From NCBI RefSeq assembly GCF_004363045.1, contig NZ_SNYJ01000015.1, positions 6,327-70,326 of the forward strand: a stretch of DNA of 64,000 nt. The letters run 5' to 3'. The notes under the pieces are model-generated. The model ran no database searches. It worked only from the letters and a program-made list of their open reading frames with translations, and was not told where the DNA came from. The DNA is from Aureibacillus halotolerans (GTDB lineage: Bacteria; Bacillota; Bacilli; Bacillales; DSM-28697). Positions 51,557 to 61,729 of the stretch are shown here, piece by piece. The number at the start of each line of letters is the position of its first letter. The first letter of the stretch is position 1. A program made the position numbers and the translations under genes.

Positions 51557-54445
51557 ATGGCAACAGATAAAATAGTAATTAAAGGGGCGCGTGCCCACAA
51601 TCTGAAAAACATTGATGTTACCATTCCGAGAGACAAGCTCGTCGTTATGACTGGTTTGTCTGGATCTGGGAAATCATCGCTTGCGTTTGATACAGTTTAT
51701 GCAGAAGGGCAGCGACGGTATGTTGAATCGTTATCCGCTTACGCACGTCAATTTTTAGGACAGATGGACAAGCCGGATGTTGATTCTATTGAAGGTCTTT
51801 CTCCTGCAATCTCCATTGACCAGAAAACCACGAGTAAAAACCCTCGTTCAACGGTGGGAACGGTTACGGAGATTTATGATTATCTTCGCCTCTTGTTTGC
51901 GCGCGTTGGGCGACCAGTCTGTCCCAATCATGATGTTGAAATTACCTCGCAAACCGTTGAGCAGATGGTCGACAGGTTGATGGAATATCCTGAGCGGACA
52001 AAAATGCAAGTATTGGCGCCAATAGTCTCTGGCAAAAAAGGCATGCATGCAAAAGTGCTAGAGGATATAAAAAAACAAGGGTATGTTCGTGTGCGTATCG
52101 ACGGCGTCATGATGGATGCGGATGAGGAGATTTCGCTTGAGAAAAATAAAAAGCACGACATCCAAGTGGTCATTGATCGTGTGGTTGTCAAAGACGGTCT
52201 TGCTTCGCGCCTTGCCGATTCTTTAGAGACCGCCTTACGTTTAGGTGAAGGTCAGGTGATGATAGATGTTATTGATGACGAAGAAATTTTGTTTAGCGAG
52301 CATCACGCCTGTCCCCTTTGTGGCTTTTCCGTTGGAGAATTAGAGCCACGCTTGTTTTCTTTTAATTCACCGTTTGGGGCCTGTCCATCCTGTGATGGTT
52401 TAGGCAATCGACTTGAGGTTGATGTCGATTTGATTGTTCCAGACCCTTCTAAGACGTTAAAAAAGCATGCTATTGCTGTTTGGGAACCAACAAGTTCACA
52501 ATATTATCCGGAGCTTCTGAAGAGTGTATGCGATCATTTTGGCATTGATATGGACGTTCCATTCCATTCATTGACGAGCAAAGAAAAGGACATTCTTCTT
52601 AAAGGAAGCGGCAAAGAAAAAATTTATTTTCGTCATGAAAATGATTTTGGACGTGTTCGTGAGCAATATATTCATTTTGAGGGCGTCATTAAGAATGTCG
52701 AGCGACGCTATCGTGAAACGAGCTCTGATTACATTCGTGAGCAAATGGAGAAATACATGTCACAAAAGCCATGCCCAACTTGCAAAGGGCATCGTTTGAA
52801 AAAAGAAGCTCTTGCGGTCAAGGTGAATCATCGACACATCAGTCAAGTAACCAACCTTTCCATCCGAGAGTCGGCGGAATGGGTGGAGACGCTTGAACTC
52901 ACAGAGAAAGAAACACAAATCGCCAAGTTAATCGTTCGTGAAATATCAGAGCGCTTAAACTTCCTCGTCAATGTCGGACTTGAATACTTAACAATGAGTC
53001 GGGCTTCTGGTACTTTATCCGGTGGAGAGGCTCAGCGTATCCGGCTTGCTACACAAATCGGATCACGCCTTTCTGGTGTGTTGTACATTCTCGATGAGCC
53101 ATCCATTGGCCTTCATCAACGAGATAACGACCGGCTAATTACGACGCTTCAATCAATGAGAGACCTGGGAAATACGTTAATTGTTGTCGAGCATGATGAG
53201 GACACAATGCTGGCTGCGGATTATTTAATCGATGTTGGACCTGGTGCGGGCGTCCATGGCGGCCAAATCATCGCCAGTGGTACCCCACAAGAGGTTATGA
53301 AAATGGAGCAATCGTTGACAGGACAGTATCTTTCTGGCGATCGTTTTATTCCACTCCCAACAACGCGTAGGCAGGCTGATGGTCGGGTCATTGAAGTAAA
53401 GGGTGCGTCAGAAAACAATTTGAAGAATGTAGACGTCTCCTTCCCGCTTGGCATGTTCACGTGTGTCACTGGTGTGAGTGGCTCGGGGAAAAGTACGCTT
53501 GTCAATGAAATACTCTATAAAAATTTGGCTCAAAAGCTGAACAAAGGAAAAATTAAGCCAGGTGCCTTTAAAGAAATGACCGGTTTGGATCACCTCGACA
53601 AGGTGATTGATATTGATCAATCACCGATTGGTCGGACGCCACGTTCAAATCCTGCCACCTATACAGGTGTTTTCGATGACATTCGCGATGTATTTGCGGC
53701 AACAAATGAAGCGAAGGTGCGTGGATATAAAAAAGGACGATTTAGCTTTAACGTAAAAGGCGGACGCTGTGAAGCTTGCCGAGGGGATGGCATCATTAAA
53801 ATTGAAATGCATTTCCTTCCTGATGTGTATGTGCCTTGCGAGGTTTGTCATGGGAAAAGGTACAATCGTGAAACATTAGAGGTCCAATACAAAGGGAGCA
53901 GTATTGCGGATGTTTTAGGGATGACAGTTGAGGATGCGGTCGCGTTCTTTACCAATTTTCCGAAAATCCATCGAAAGCTACAAACCATTTTAGACGTTGG
54001 TCTCGGGTATATTACGTTAGGACAACCGGCAACGACTCTGTCAGGTGGGGAAGCACAACGTGTCAAGCTAGCATCTGAGCTGCACAGACGATCTACCGGA
54101 CGTTCCTTATATATTCTTGATGAACCTACGACCGGACTTCACGTCGATGACATTTCCAGGCTTCTTGTTGTGTTGCAGCGACTCGTTGATAATGGCGATA
54201 CCGTTCTTGTCATTGAGCATAATCTTGATGTGATAAAAACGGCTGATCATCTGGTCGATCTTGGACCAGAAGGCGGCGACGGCGGTGGTACAATCGTTGC
54301 TACGGGGACGCCCGAAGAAATTTCTAATGTAGCAGAATCGCATACGGGCCATTACTTGAAACCTGTATTGAAACGTGATCAGGAGCGGACAGATAGACAA
54401 ATTAGTACAGCTTCACAGAAAGAAGTGCCTGTAAATACAATGTGA
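51557..54445 (+). CDS. uvrA: Excinuclease ABC subunit A (UvrA)
   Basis: A 962-residue damage-recognition ATPase with two ABC modules. Two Walker A motifs (GLSGSGKSS and GVSGSGKST), two ABC signatures ([13 protein letters not shown] and [13 protein letters not shown]) and zinc fingers (CPLCGF...[14 protein letters not shown]...CEVCHG) are present. ATG 51557 with GGAGGG upstream gives [16 protein letters not shown], like the B. subtilis start. ATG 51548 overlaps uvrB and is less likely. Confidence 0.97.
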   Translation: MATDKIVIKGARAHNLKNIDVTIPRDKLVVMTGLSGSGKSSLAFDTVYAEGQRRYVESLSAYARQFLGQMDKPDVDSIEGLSPAISIDQKTTSKNPRSTVGTVTEIYDYLRLLFARVGRPVCPNHDVEITSQTVEQMVDRLMEYPERTKMQVLAPIVSGKKGMHAKVLEDIKKQGYVRVRIDGVMMDADEEISLEKNKKHDIQVVIDRVVVKDGLASRLADSLETALRLGEGQVMIDVIDDEEILFSEHHACPLCGFSVGELEPRLFSFNSPFGACPSCDGLGNRLEVDVDLIVPDPSKTLKKHAIAVWEPTSSQYYPELLKSVCDHFGIDMDVPFHSLTSKEKDILLKGSGKEKIYFRHENDFGRVREQYIHFEGVIKNVERRYRETSSDYIREQMEKYMSQKPCPTCKGHRLKKEALAVKVNHRHISQVTNLSIRESAEWVETLELTEKETQIAKLIVREISERLNFLVNVGLEYLTMSRASGTLSGGEAQRIRLATQIGSRLSGVLYILDEPSIGLHQRDNDRLITTLQSMRDLGNTLIVVEHDEDTMLAADYLIDVGPGAGVHGGQIIASGTPQEVMKMEQSLTGQYLSGDRFIPLPTTRRQADGRVIEVKGASENNLKNVDVSFPLGMFTCVTGVSGSGKSTLVNEILYKNLAQKLNKGKIKPGAFKEMTGLDHLDKVIDIDQSPIGRTPRSNPATYTGVFDDIRDVFAATNEAKVRGYKKGRFSFNVKGGRCEACRGDGIIKIEMHFLPDVYVPCEVCHGKRYNRETLEVQYKGSSIADVLGMTVEDAVAFFTNFPKIHRKLQTILDVGLGYITLGQPATTLSGGEAQRVKLASELHRRSTGRSLYILDEPTTGLHVDDISRLLVVLQRLVDNGDTVLVIEHNLDVIKTADHLVDLGPEGGDGGGTIVATGTPEEISNVAESHTGHYLKPVLKRDQERTDRQISTASQKEVPVNTM

Positions 54446-54476
54446 AGTGGAGGACACTTTAAATAGACTGATTTCC

Positions 54477-54503
54477 AAAAGACTTAGTACGTCTAAGTCT
54501 TCA
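54477..54503. terminator. Hairpin between uvrA and yvlB, possible weak terminator
   Basis: GACTTAG-TACGT-CTAAGTC, a perfect 7-bp inverted repeat; the following T run is short, so termination is uncertain. Confidence 0.4.
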
Positions 54504-54562
54504 GTAGGATGCCAGCGAGTTGCCGTATTGCTTACAATGAAAAAAAAGCAGGAGGGTGTCCC

Positions 54563-55741
54563 ATGAGCGAAGAGCAGCGTAAGGCGATATTGAACAAAGT
54601 CAAAGAAGGTACACTTACAATAGATGAAGCACTCGTATTGCTCGAATCTGAGCATCGGTCTGAAAAGCAGCAGCAGGAGCCATCATTTCAGGAAAAGCCA
54701 TTTGATGAACCAGTGAAACCAAAAGCGGCGGATGCTCCGAAAGAAGCAGATTCTCCAAAAGAAGAAGAGCGGTTTTTGTCCCCTCATGTTCATATTGTTG
54801 AGGATGAGGATGAGCCTCGCTCGCATCATTCTTCAAAAAAAATGAGATGGTCTGATTATTTTGGAGAAGCCGTTGGTAAAATTCGTAACCTGGATTTGGA
54901 TCTTAATTTTGGATCTTACGAAGAAGTTCACCATACGTTCCTGTATCATGATACGGCCTTACATGAATTTGACGTGTACTTGTATAATGGCGATTTTGAA
55001 GTTGTGCCAACGACGTCTGATGAAGTTCGAATTGAATGTCATGCGCGTGTGTACAATGTGACCTATAAAGAACAGGCAAAGCAGCAATTTATGAAGCAAA
55101 CGCGTGTCGACTTTGAGGATGGACGTTTTACGTTCCGGCTTGAGGAAAAAACGATCAAAGCCGATTGTAAGGTGTACATTCCTTCTCATAAGCTAGATCG
55201 TATTTCAATAAAATTGTTTAACGGTGCTTTAAAAGGGAACAATATCGCTAGTAAAACCGCCTACTTTAAAAGTACGAATGGTGGAATAAGTCAAACCCAG
55301 ATGGCATTTGATAACGTGGAAGTTGAAACCGTCAATGGCCATATTCATATGGAGGGACAGTCGGACTCGATTGATCTAGAAACAGTAAATGGAACAATCT
55401 TGGCTCGTGGAGCTTTTCAACGTGTCGTGTCGTCCAGCTTCCACGGAAACATTTCCGTAGCATTAGAAAATGAAGCGGAACATTTGAAGATCAATACGAC
55501 GAGTGGCTCAATCGATATTCGACTGCCTGAGCATGTAGCCGTTACGGGGAAACTGCATTCAACGTTTGGAGATTTGAATGTGAACCTGCCGGAGGTTCGT
55601 GTTCTTGAGGATGTAAAGGAAGTTGTTAAGAAACGACTTGCCTTTGAAAAGGGAAACTCACCTACCCCGATGCTGCTTGTGGCGACGGCAAGGACAGGTG
55701 GAGTGACTGTCCACACCATAGATAAGGAACGTACTGTTTAA
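54563..55741 (+). CDS. yvlB: DUF4097 family protein YvlB
   Basis: A 392-residue protein of the DUF4097/YvlB family, linked to cell-envelope stress in B. subtilis. The N-terminal ~40 residues form the SHOCT-like or DUF4097 helical leader (AILNKVKEGTLTIDEALVLLE), followed by an acidic, Pro/Lys linker (45-95). A beta-solenoid-like region of repeated short strands (TVNGHIHMEG, TVNGTILARG, TTSGSIDIRL) then covers about 180-370. No signal peptide. ATG 54563 follows GGAGGG. The next gene is yvlD; yvlC (PspC) of B. subtilis is absent. Confidence 0.88.
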   Translation: MSEEQRKAILNKVKEGTLTIDEALVLLESEHRSEKQQQEPSFQEKPFDEPVKPKAADAPKEADSPKEEERFLSPHVHIVEDEDEPRSHHSSKKMRWSDYFGEAVGKIRNLDLDLNFGSYEEVHHTFLYHDTALHEFDVYLYNGDFEVVPTTSDEVRIECHARVYNVTYKEQAKQQFMKQTRVDFEDGRFTFRLEEKTIKADCKVYIPSHKLDRISIKLFNGALKGNNIASKTAYFKSTNGGISQTQMAFDNVEVETVNGHIHMEGQSDSIDLETVNGTILARGAFQRVVSSSFHGNISVALENEAEHLKINTTSGSIDIRLPEHVAVTGKLHSTFGDLNVNLPEVRVLEDVKEVVKKRLAFEKGNSPTPMLLVATARTGGVTVHTIDKERTV

Positions 55742-55767
55742 CACGAGGCGGGTAAGGAGGAAAATGG

Positions 55768-56118
55768 ATGAGATGGCTAGTGCAATGGCTTGTGACGGCC
55801 TGCATACTGTTGGCAATGTCCAGTCTACTTAACGGAATTGAAGTTGCCTCGCTTGGTGCTGCATTATTGGCCAGTTTCCTTCTTTCCATATTAAACTTGG
55901 TCGTCAAACCAATTCTCGTCATTTTAACATTGCCTGTCACGATCTTGACTTTAGGTTTGTTTTTATTGGTCATCAATGGCGCGACGCTTTATTTGACAGC
56001 GGCTATTATGGGAGACGCATTTGTGCTTAGCAACTTTGTCATGGCCCTTTTTGCGGCACTCCTCATTTCGATAGCGAACCTATTTATTCAAGATTCACTG
56101 CAAGCTGTGAAAAAATAA
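55768..56118 (+). CDS. yvlD: Phage-holin-family membrane protein YvlD
   Basis: A 116-residue integral membrane protein with four hydrophobic segments (about 3-23, 28-48, 52-78 and 85-105), of the holin superfamily IV/YvlD type. AAGGAGG lies upstream. Together with YvlB it belongs to an envelope-stress set in B. subtilis; exact role unknown. A terminator follows. Confidence 0.87.
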   Translation: MRWLVQWLVTACILLAMSSLLNGIEVASLGAALLASFLLSILNLVVKPILVILTLPVTILTLGLFLLVINGATLYLTAAIMGDAFVLSNFVMALFAALLISIANLFIQDSLQAVKK

Positions 56119-56148
56119 GGGCATTGTGGGCAGAAGGGACAAAGCCAA

Positions 56149-56196
56149 GATGAACGGGGCTCGATGGTAGATCGAGTTCTCGCTCGTCTTTTTTTG
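56149..56196 (+). terminator. Rho-independent terminator after yvlD
   Basis: GATGAACGGGGCTCGAT pairs with ATCGAGTTCTCGCTCGTC, then T7. Confidence 0.87.
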
Positions 56197-56285
56197 TATA
56201 AACACATACGATTAAAGCAATTTCTATGGCTTTCGTTTCATGGGGAATATAAAACGACATATCAAATCCTAAGAAAGAAGGGTAT

Positions 56286-56831
56286 ATGACTACTTATAAA
56301 TCGGATAATTCGGGGCAAATTGTTGACCAAGTTATACCAGATCACTTGGAAATGGCTATTACACAAGTTTATGAACCTATTGGAATGTCAGTGACGAAGA
56401 AGGCGATTCGAGAACAAGAAAGTGCTGCGTATGGTGCTTGTCGTCTTGAACTTGAAGGAAAAGGGATCGTTTTTCGTGAAGCAAAGACAACACCAACGAA
56501 AATAGGTCAGTTTGTCACAGTATGGAAACGTCCTATCGATATCATTATCCCATTTGATAGCACTGATTCTGTAGATTATGTCGTTATAGGTGTAAGTGAT
56601 TTTCATAACCATGGCCAGTTTGTGTTGGATAAAACAGTACTCATCGAGAAGGGAATTATGTCTCACAATAGCAAAAAAGGAAAGACGGCCTTCCGTGTCT
56701 ATCCACCGTGGACGAAACCCGTAAACAAGCAGGCAGTGAAAACACAACAATGGCAACTCCGTTATTTTTATGCTTTTGGACCCCATGGAACAATTGACAA
56801 AGAAACGATACGTAAACTGTTTCATCTTTAA
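56286..56831 (+). CDS. mepB: MepB family protein
   Basis: A 181-residue soluble protein of the MepB family, originally named from the Staphylococcus mepRAB multidrug locus, where its role is unknown. Typical core: GIVFREAKTTPTKIGQFVTVWKR, VLIEKGIMSHNSKKGKTAFRVYPPW. No efflux gene is present here. The neighbouring yvlD and hprK belong to the conserved backbone, whereas this gene is flanked downstream by repeat DNA, so it may be an insertion. ATG 56286 has only a modest ribosome site (AAGAAGGG, 5 bases away). Confidence 0.82.
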   Translation: MTTYKSDNSGQIVDQVIPDHLEMAITQVYEPIGMSVTKKAIREQESAAYGACRLELEGKGIVFREAKTTPTKIGQFVTVWKRPIDIIIPFDSTDSVDYVVIGVSDFHNHGQFVLDKTVLIEKGIMSHNSKKGKTAFRVYPPWTKPVNKQAVKTQQWQLRYFYAFGPHGTIDKETIRKLFHL

Positions 56832-56837
56832 TCTCAA

Positions 56838-57081
56838 CTTTCGCACCTTACATTTGGTAGACACGCTTAGATATAGATGGATAAATCTGCAATTCATTGT
56901 TGGGGTTGCTTTCTATACAAGTTGCCATAAGCTCGCTTTCACCCTAAAGGGTACAAGTGCATCATCGATTCGAAAGTACCTCATCTGATTTTTTTGCCGC
57001 TGGGCGAACTGCGAGCCTCCTCGGCACTTCGTGCGCAGTGTGGTCTCGCTGGAGTCTCGCTAGTAGCTGCTTTTAATGATC
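56838..57081 (+). repeat. Dispersed repeat module A, copy 3
   Basis: CTTTCGCACCTTACATTTGG, TAGATATAGATGGATAAA, TTCATTGTTGGGGTTGCTTT, ATACAAGTTGCCATAAGCTC, then the short module ACCCTAAAGGGTACAAGTGC and a GC-rich end (GCGAGCCTCCTCGGC, TCTCGCTAGTAGCTGC, TTTTAATGAT). Confidence 0.82.
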
Positions 57082-57119
57082 CGCATTTATGATTTAATCA
57101 CAGTTAAAAAAAGACTCTT

Positions 57120-57640
57120 TAGTAGAAGTCAGCTTCTTTACTGTAAGACGATCTTTTAGAAATACAGGATGTGAGCATCGACACCATTCTATTTACTGAA
57201 TTCAACATGCGTTGTTTTGGAGAGGTCAATTGATCTATCTCACCTTGCTTCCACTCAAGCACAGCAAGCGTTGAAGTTGAATTCACACTGCGCGAGTTTT
57301 CTAAACATAAGTCCACCGCTGCATCAATACTGCACTCGGTGATGTAACTTTGCATGAAACGATGCACTTGCTTGTCTTGTTTGTTAAAGCAAATCGATTC
57401 AACTCGCTTTTCCGTTTTCTCCGTTAACGAGAGCAATAAAAAAAACAATGTACGCAGAAGCAAACGTCAGCGTAGTCAAATACGTAGACTCCTGCGGGAA
57501 CAGCGCGAGCTGAAGATCCCGCAGGAAAGCTTGCTTTCCGAGGAAGCTGAAGCCGTGCCCGCGGAAAGCGAAGTATTTTGACGAAGCGGGCACCTTGTTT
57601 CTTCTCAAGCACAACCCAGCGTTGAAGGTAATTTTTGAAT
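57120..57640 (+). repeat. Composite dispersed repeat, copy 5 with long coding remnant
   Basis: The GC-rich module is at 57436-57600, uninterrupted. On the minus strand, 57119-57463 forms an open frame of 114 codons. The part reading HRFMQSYITECSIDAAVDLC and LAVLEWKQGEIDQLTSPKQR matches the stop-bearing copy at 38.6 kb. No ribosome binding site precedes it, and its own 5' part is GC-repeat sequence, so I treat it as a repeat-borne remnant rather than a gene. The 1-kb mepB-hprK gap contains no other gene. Confidence 0.75.
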
Positions 57641-57749
57641 TAGTCAAAACTGTTCTATAGATTTGAAACCGCTATAAATGATTGAACCTATTGTTTTTTT
57701 ACAAGCATGCCGAGAGAACCAACCACCATATAGATACCCTTTCATGAAA

Positions 57750-57778
57750 TTGCGGAGGCGTCATCGCCATGCTACAAT
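57750..57778 (+). promoter_or_regulatory. Sigma-A promoter of the hprK-lgt operon
   Basis: TTGCGG (57750-57755), 17 bp, TACAAT (57773-57778) with an extended-10 TG at 57770-57771; 63 bp before the start codon. Confidence 0.65.
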
Positions 57779-57840
57779 AAAGTGAGATTTTTGGAAGAAA
57801 CCATTTAGAAATAGTATGAGCGAAGAAGGGATGGATGGGA

Positions 57841-58776
57841 ATGCCTAAAGTCCGTACGAAGGACCTAATCGAAAAGTTTCAGCTTGAGCTCGTCAGTGGA
57901 GAAGAGGGTATTGACCGCCCCATCGTAACAAGTGATATTTCCCGACCAGGTTTGGAAATGGCGGGGTATTTTGCACATTATCCAGCAGAACGCTTACAGC
58001 TGCTTGGAAAAACAGAGCTCAGTTTTTACAATGGCCTCGATGATCAAGAAAAGCGTATTCGCATGCAAAAGCTTTGTACAGATATAACCCCAGGCATCAT
58101 TGTGTCGAGAGAAATGGATATTCCCGAAGAACTGATTGAAGCATCCAAAAAAGATGATGTGCCTATTATGCGCTCTCCGGCTAAAACGACGCGTTTGTCT
58201 AGCCGATTAACAAATTTCTTGGAGAGTAAACTTGCACCATCGACCGCCATTCATGGTGTGCTTGTCGATTTGTACGGTGTTGGCGTTTTAATTATTGGTA
58301 AAAGTGGTGTTGGTAAAAGTGAAACGGCTCTTGAGCTTGTAAAGCGTGGCCATCGCCTTGTAGCCGATGATTGTGTTGAAATACGCCAAGAAGACGATGA
58401 TGTGCTGATTGGCAATTCACCCGACCTGATTCAGCATTTGCTTGAAATACGTGGTCTAGGCATTATTAACGTGATGACGTTGTTTGGGGCAGGCGCCATT
58501 CGCAATTATAAAAAAATATCTATCGTCATTAATCTAGAGCTTTGGGATCAGAAGAAAGTATATGATCGTCTAGGGCTAGAAGAGGAAACGATGCGCATTA
58601 TCGATATTGATTTGCCGCGTTTAACGATTCCTGTGCGCCCTGGGCGGAACTTAGCTGTTATTATCGAAGTCGCTGCTATGAACTTTAGACTAAAACGTAT
58701 GGGTGTAAATGCGGCAGAGCAATTCTCGGCAAAGTTGACCGATGTCATTGATGACTCGGTGCATGAGGACCATTAA
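57841..58776 (+). CDS. hprK: HPr kinase/phosphorylase
   Basis: A 311-residue sensor enzyme that phosphorylates and dephosphorylates Ser46 of HPr, controlling CcpA-dependent catabolite repression, so it is directly relevant to the cre site at 46.0 kb. The Walker A is GKSGVGKSE (residue ~153), the family signature [15 protein letters not shown] follows, and the length equals the known enzyme (about 310). ATG 57841 ([13 protein letters not shown]) is preferred over ATG 57835 because it is better spaced from GAAGAAGGG. lgt starts 51 bp downstream. Confidence 0.97.
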   Translation: MPKVRTKDLIEKFQLELVSGEEGIDRPIVTSDISRPGLEMAGYFAHYPAERLQLLGKTELSFYNGLDDQEKRIRMQKLCTDITPGIIVSREMDIPEELIEASKKDDVPIMRSPAKTTRLSSRLTNFLESKLAPSTAIHGVLVDLYGVGVLIIGKSGVGKSETALELVKRGHRLVADDCVEIRQEDDDVLIGNSPDLIQHLLEIRGLGIINVMTLFGAGAIRNYKKISIVINLELWDQKKVYDRLGLEEETMRIIDIDLPRLTIPVRPGRNLAVIIEVAAMNFRLKRMGVNAAEQFSAKLTDVIDDSVHEDH

Positions 58777-58827
58777 ACGTCGCTACGTAGGTCCTGTAGG
58801 TTGGGATACATATTAGGAGGAAATAAA

Positions 58828-59649
58828 ATGTTGTATGCAATAGAGCCGTTAAATCCGATTGCTGTGCAGCTCGGTCCTTTATCGATTCATTGGTATGGGA
58901 TCATCATTGCCTTAGGAGCCATTCTAGGGCTTTGGATTGCCACCCGTGAATCGGTGCGTCATGGGTTGGATAAAAATGTGTTTTCTGATTTATTGCTGTA
59001 CGCGATCCCAATTGCTATTCTTTCGGCGCGAGCGTATTATGTCATCTTTGAGTGGGGCTATTATTCCCAACATCCTGAGCAAATTATTGCAATTTGGCAA
59101 GGGGGAATCGCGATTCATGGTGCCTTAATAGGTTCCGTCATTACGGCGGTTGTTTTTTGTAGGAAGCGCGGGATTTCATTTTGGAAGCTCGCTGATATTG
59201 CAGCGCCATCCATTATTCTCGGTCAGGCCATCGGACGCTGGGGAAACTTTATGAACCAAGAAGCGCACGGAGGAGAAGTGACCCGTTCCTTTTTAGAAGG
59301 TCTTTACTTGCCAGATTGGATTATTAACCAAATGTACATTGACGGCATGTACTATCATCCGACATTTTTGTATGAATCCGTATGGAATATCGCCGGGTTT
59401 GCACTTCTGTTGCTGTTAAGAAAAGTGAATTTAAAGCGCGGTGAACTATTTCTCTCTTATATTATTTGGTATTCATTCGGACGTTTCTTTATTGAAGCAA
59501 TGAGAACCGATTCGCTATTTATCGTCGCCAATTTACGCACAGCACAAGTGATTTCCATCGTTCTTATCATACTCGCCATCGTTCTCTGGGTGTACCGTCG
59601 TATGACGAATCGTGCGAATGTGCGTTATTTAGATGATGTAAAGAGGTGA
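58828..59649 (+). CDS. lgt: Prolipoprotein diacylglyceryl transferase
   Basis: A 273-residue membrane enzyme that adds diacylglycerol to the lipobox Cys of lipoproteins, such as the cytochrome and sugar-binding lipoproteins in this window. Lgt signatures: [25 protein letters not shown], and the N-terminal [10 protein letters not shown]. About seven hydrophobic segments. ATG 58828 follows TTAGGAGG. It ends five bases before the yvoD start. Confidence 0.96.
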   Translation: MLYAIEPLNPIAVQLGPLSIHWYGIIIALGAILGLWIATRESVRHGLDKNVFSDLLLYAIPIAILSARAYYVIFEWGYYSQHPEQIIAIWQGGIAIHGALIGSVITAVVFCRKRGISFWKLADIAAPSIILGQAIGRWGNFMNQEAHGGEVTRSFLEGLYLPDWIINQMYIDGMYYHPTFLYESVWNIAGFALLLLLRKVNLKRGELFLSYIIWYSFGRFFIEAMRTDSLFIVANLRTAQVISIVLIILAIVLWVYRRMTNRANVRYLDDVKR

Positions 59650-59654
59650 AGCGC

Positions 59655-60608
59655 TTGAAACAATCCATAAAAAAAGGATTGATTGCTGGTGCCTCGACGA
59701 CCTGGTCGTTAGGAAAAGTTATTTTTCCAGTCACATTGCTCGTGACCATTTTACAATTTACACCAGCGCTTGACTGGGCGGTCACCTTTGTTGCCCCACT
59801 TATGGGCTGGATAGGACTCTCAGGTGAGGCGGCGATTCCGTTACTTGTTGGTCAATTTTTGAATTTATATGCCGCCATTGGTGCGATTATCTCCTTAAGT
59901 CTTTCCGTTAAAGAAGTGTTTATCCTTGCAGTGATGCTCTCTTTTTCGCATAATCTGCTGATAGAATCGGCCGTGGCGTCAAAGGTTGGCATTAAAATAT
60001 GGGTCGTGTTAGTCGTGCGGATCGGTTTGGCCCTTATCTCAGCATTTGTCATAAATCTTGCGTGGTCAGGGGGCAGTCAGCAAGCAAAGCCGCTTGGTGG
60101 TGTAGATGTCTTACATACAGAAGCCGTCAATGGCTGGTGGGACATTATACTTATGGCTTTGCAGGCTGCATTTATGGGTGTTGTGCAATTAGCGCTCATT
60201 GTTATTCCACTAATGATCGGTATTCAATTGCTGAAGGATTATGGATGGGTGCACCGGTTTTCAAAATGGATGGCTCCGGTGACGAAGGCATTAGGCATGT
60301 CACCAAATACTTCGACGACCTTGGCATCAGGGCTCGTCTTTGGTCTTGCCTTTGGATCAGCTGTCATGATTCAAGCAGCTAAGGAAGATGGCGTGTCGAA
60401 AAAAGATTTGTATCTTGCGTTTATCTTTTTAGTGGCGTGTCATGCTGTTATTGAAGATACACTAATTTTTATTCCCCTTGGGATTCCGGTTTGGCCGTTG
60501 CTTCTCATTCGATTGCTCACAGCTATCGTGTTAACAATGGTCGTTGCTTTCGTTTGGAATCGAACGACGCCCGCTCCTAAAAGAAAGGAAATGTCGTATG
60601 AGCATTAA
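59655..60608 (+). CDS. yvoD: Nucleoside-recognition (Gate) domain membrane protein YvoD
   Basis: A 317-residue membrane protein with about eight to nine hydrophobic segments and duplicated nucleoside-recognition Gate domains (GKVIFPVTLLVTILQF and VIPLMIGIQLLKDYGW regions). Transported substrate not known. TTG 59655 with AAGAGGTG six bases upstream is chosen over GTG 59646. It overlaps ppaX by 11 bases. Same order as hprK-lgt-yvoD-ppaX in B. subtilis. Confidence 0.85.
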   Translation: MKQSIKKGLIAGASTTWSLGKVIFPVTLLVTILQFTPALDWAVTFVAPLMGWIGLSGEAAIPLLVGQFLNLYAAIGAIISLSLSVKEVFILAVMLSFSHNLLIESAVASKVGIKIWVVLVVRIGLALISAFVINLAWSGGSQQAKPLGGVDVLHTEAVNGWWDIILMALQAAFMGVVQLALIVIPLMIGIQLLKDYGWVHRFSKWMAPVTKALGMSPNTSTTLASGLVFGLAFGSAVMIQAAKEDGVSKKDLYLAFIFLVACHAVIEDTLIFIPLGIPVWPLLLIRLLTAIVLTMVVAFVWNRTTPAPKRKEMSYEH

Positions 60609-61233
60609 AACGTTTTTGTTTGATCTTGATGGAACATTAATAAATACAAACGACTTAATCATTGCGTCGTTTATGCATACGCTTGAGCGTTACTATCCTG
60701 GGCAATACACAGAGAAGGATGTGCTTGATTTTATGGGTCCGCCTCTAGTGGATAGTTTTAAAGCGCTGGATGGTGAGCGTTACGAGGAAATGGTGCAAAC
60801 GTACAGAACACATAATCTAGATCATCACGATACTTTAGTGACCCCTTTTGTAGGTGTGAAAGAGGCTGTCATCGCTCTTCACGAAAAAGGTGTTCAGTTA
60901 GCAGTCGTGACTACAAAGATGAAGGAAACAGCTATAAGAGGGTTAAGACTTATGGGTTTAGAAGAATATTTTTCAGTCGTTATCGCACTTGATGACGTCA
61001 CGAATGCAAAGCCAGATCCAGAACCAGTGCTAAAAGCCATGGAAGCACTTGGTGCAACAACTGACGAAACGATTATGGTCGGAGACAATATGCACGATAT
61101 AGAATCGGGTAAACGGGCAGGCGTTAAAACCGCTTGTGTGTCTTGGACGATAAAAGATCAAACCTACTTAAAATCGTATGCGCCGGATTATTGGCTTGAG
61201 GACATGTCAGAGCTCGTCCCGTTGGCAGATTAA
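60598..61233 (+). CDS. ppaX: Pyrophosphatase PpaX
   Basis: A 211-residue HAD-superfamily phosphatase that hydrolyses pyrophosphate released by HPr(Ser-P) dephosphorylation through HprK. Catalytic motif I is FDLDGTLINTN, motif II near TTKMKETA, and motif IV VGDNMHDIE. ATG 60598 with AGAAAGGAA upstream; the frame is open further upstream inside yvoD but that part is not homologous. The gene order with hprK supports the PPi role. Confidence 0.95.
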   Translation: MSIKTFLFDLDGTLINTNDLIIASFMHTLERYYPGQYTEKDVLDFMGPPLVDSFKALDGERYEEMVQTYRTHNLDHHDTLVTPFVGVKEAVIALHEKGVQLAVVTTKMKETAIRGLRLMGLEEYFSVVIALDDVTNAKPDPEPVLKAMEALGATTDETIMVGDNMHDIESGKRAGVKTACVSWTIKDQTYLKSYAPDYWLEDMSELVPLAD

Positions 61234-61234
61234 G

Positions 61235-61729
61235 ATGGGAAGAAAGACGACGCGGTATCCTGTCAAAACGGCAAACTCCTTGTGGCATGTTTACAAAACC
61301 ATCCCATTTTGGAAGGTCATGAAAAATTTTATTTTTATCCAACTCGGTCGCTATATACCGATATTGCCGTTGAAAGCTTGGTTGTACCGAACGTTTTTGC
61401 GCATGGACATTGGCGATCAAACGGCCTTCGCCTTAATGGTAATGCTTGATATTATGTACCCGGAACGCATTCGCGTTGGTCGCAATTGTGTCATTGGCTA
61501 CAACACGACCATTCTAGTACATGAATACTTAATTACTGAATACCGTCTTGGGGATGTTGTAATCGGGAACAATGTCATGATCGGTGCCAATTCAACCATT
61601 CTGCCTGGCGTCACAATTGGTGATGACGCCATAGTGTCAGCCGGTACACTAGTACATAAGGATGTGCCAGCAGGAGCTTTTGTCGGAGGAAACCCAATGC
61701 AAATCATTTCATTAAATAAGAATGAGTAA
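61235..61729 (+). CDS. yvoF: Acetyltransferase YvoF (left-handed beta-helix family)
   Basis: A 164-residue probable acyltransferase with hexapeptide-repeat sequence: IGYNTTIL, VIGNNVMIGANSTILPGVTI, IVSAGTLVHKDVPAGAFVGG. The N-terminal ~75 residues contain a hydrophobic stretch. Substrate unknown. ATG 61235 starts immediately after ppaX. The frame also continues upstream into ppaX, but that is not homologous. Followed by a strong terminator. Confidence 0.85.
   Translation: MGRKTTRYPVKTANSLWHVYKTIPFWKVMKNFIFIQLGRYIPILPLKAWLYRTFLRMDIGDQTAFALMVMLDIMYPERIRVGRNCVIGYNTTILVHEYLITEYRLGDVVIGNNVMIGANSTILPGVTIGDDAIVSAGTLVHKDVPAGAFVGGNPMQIISLNKNE

Noticed and set aside
57119-57463. 114-codon minus-strand protein
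   Set aside because: Lacks a ribosome site, begins within GC-rich repeat sequence, and its counterpart at 38.6 kb carries stops; treated as a remnant.
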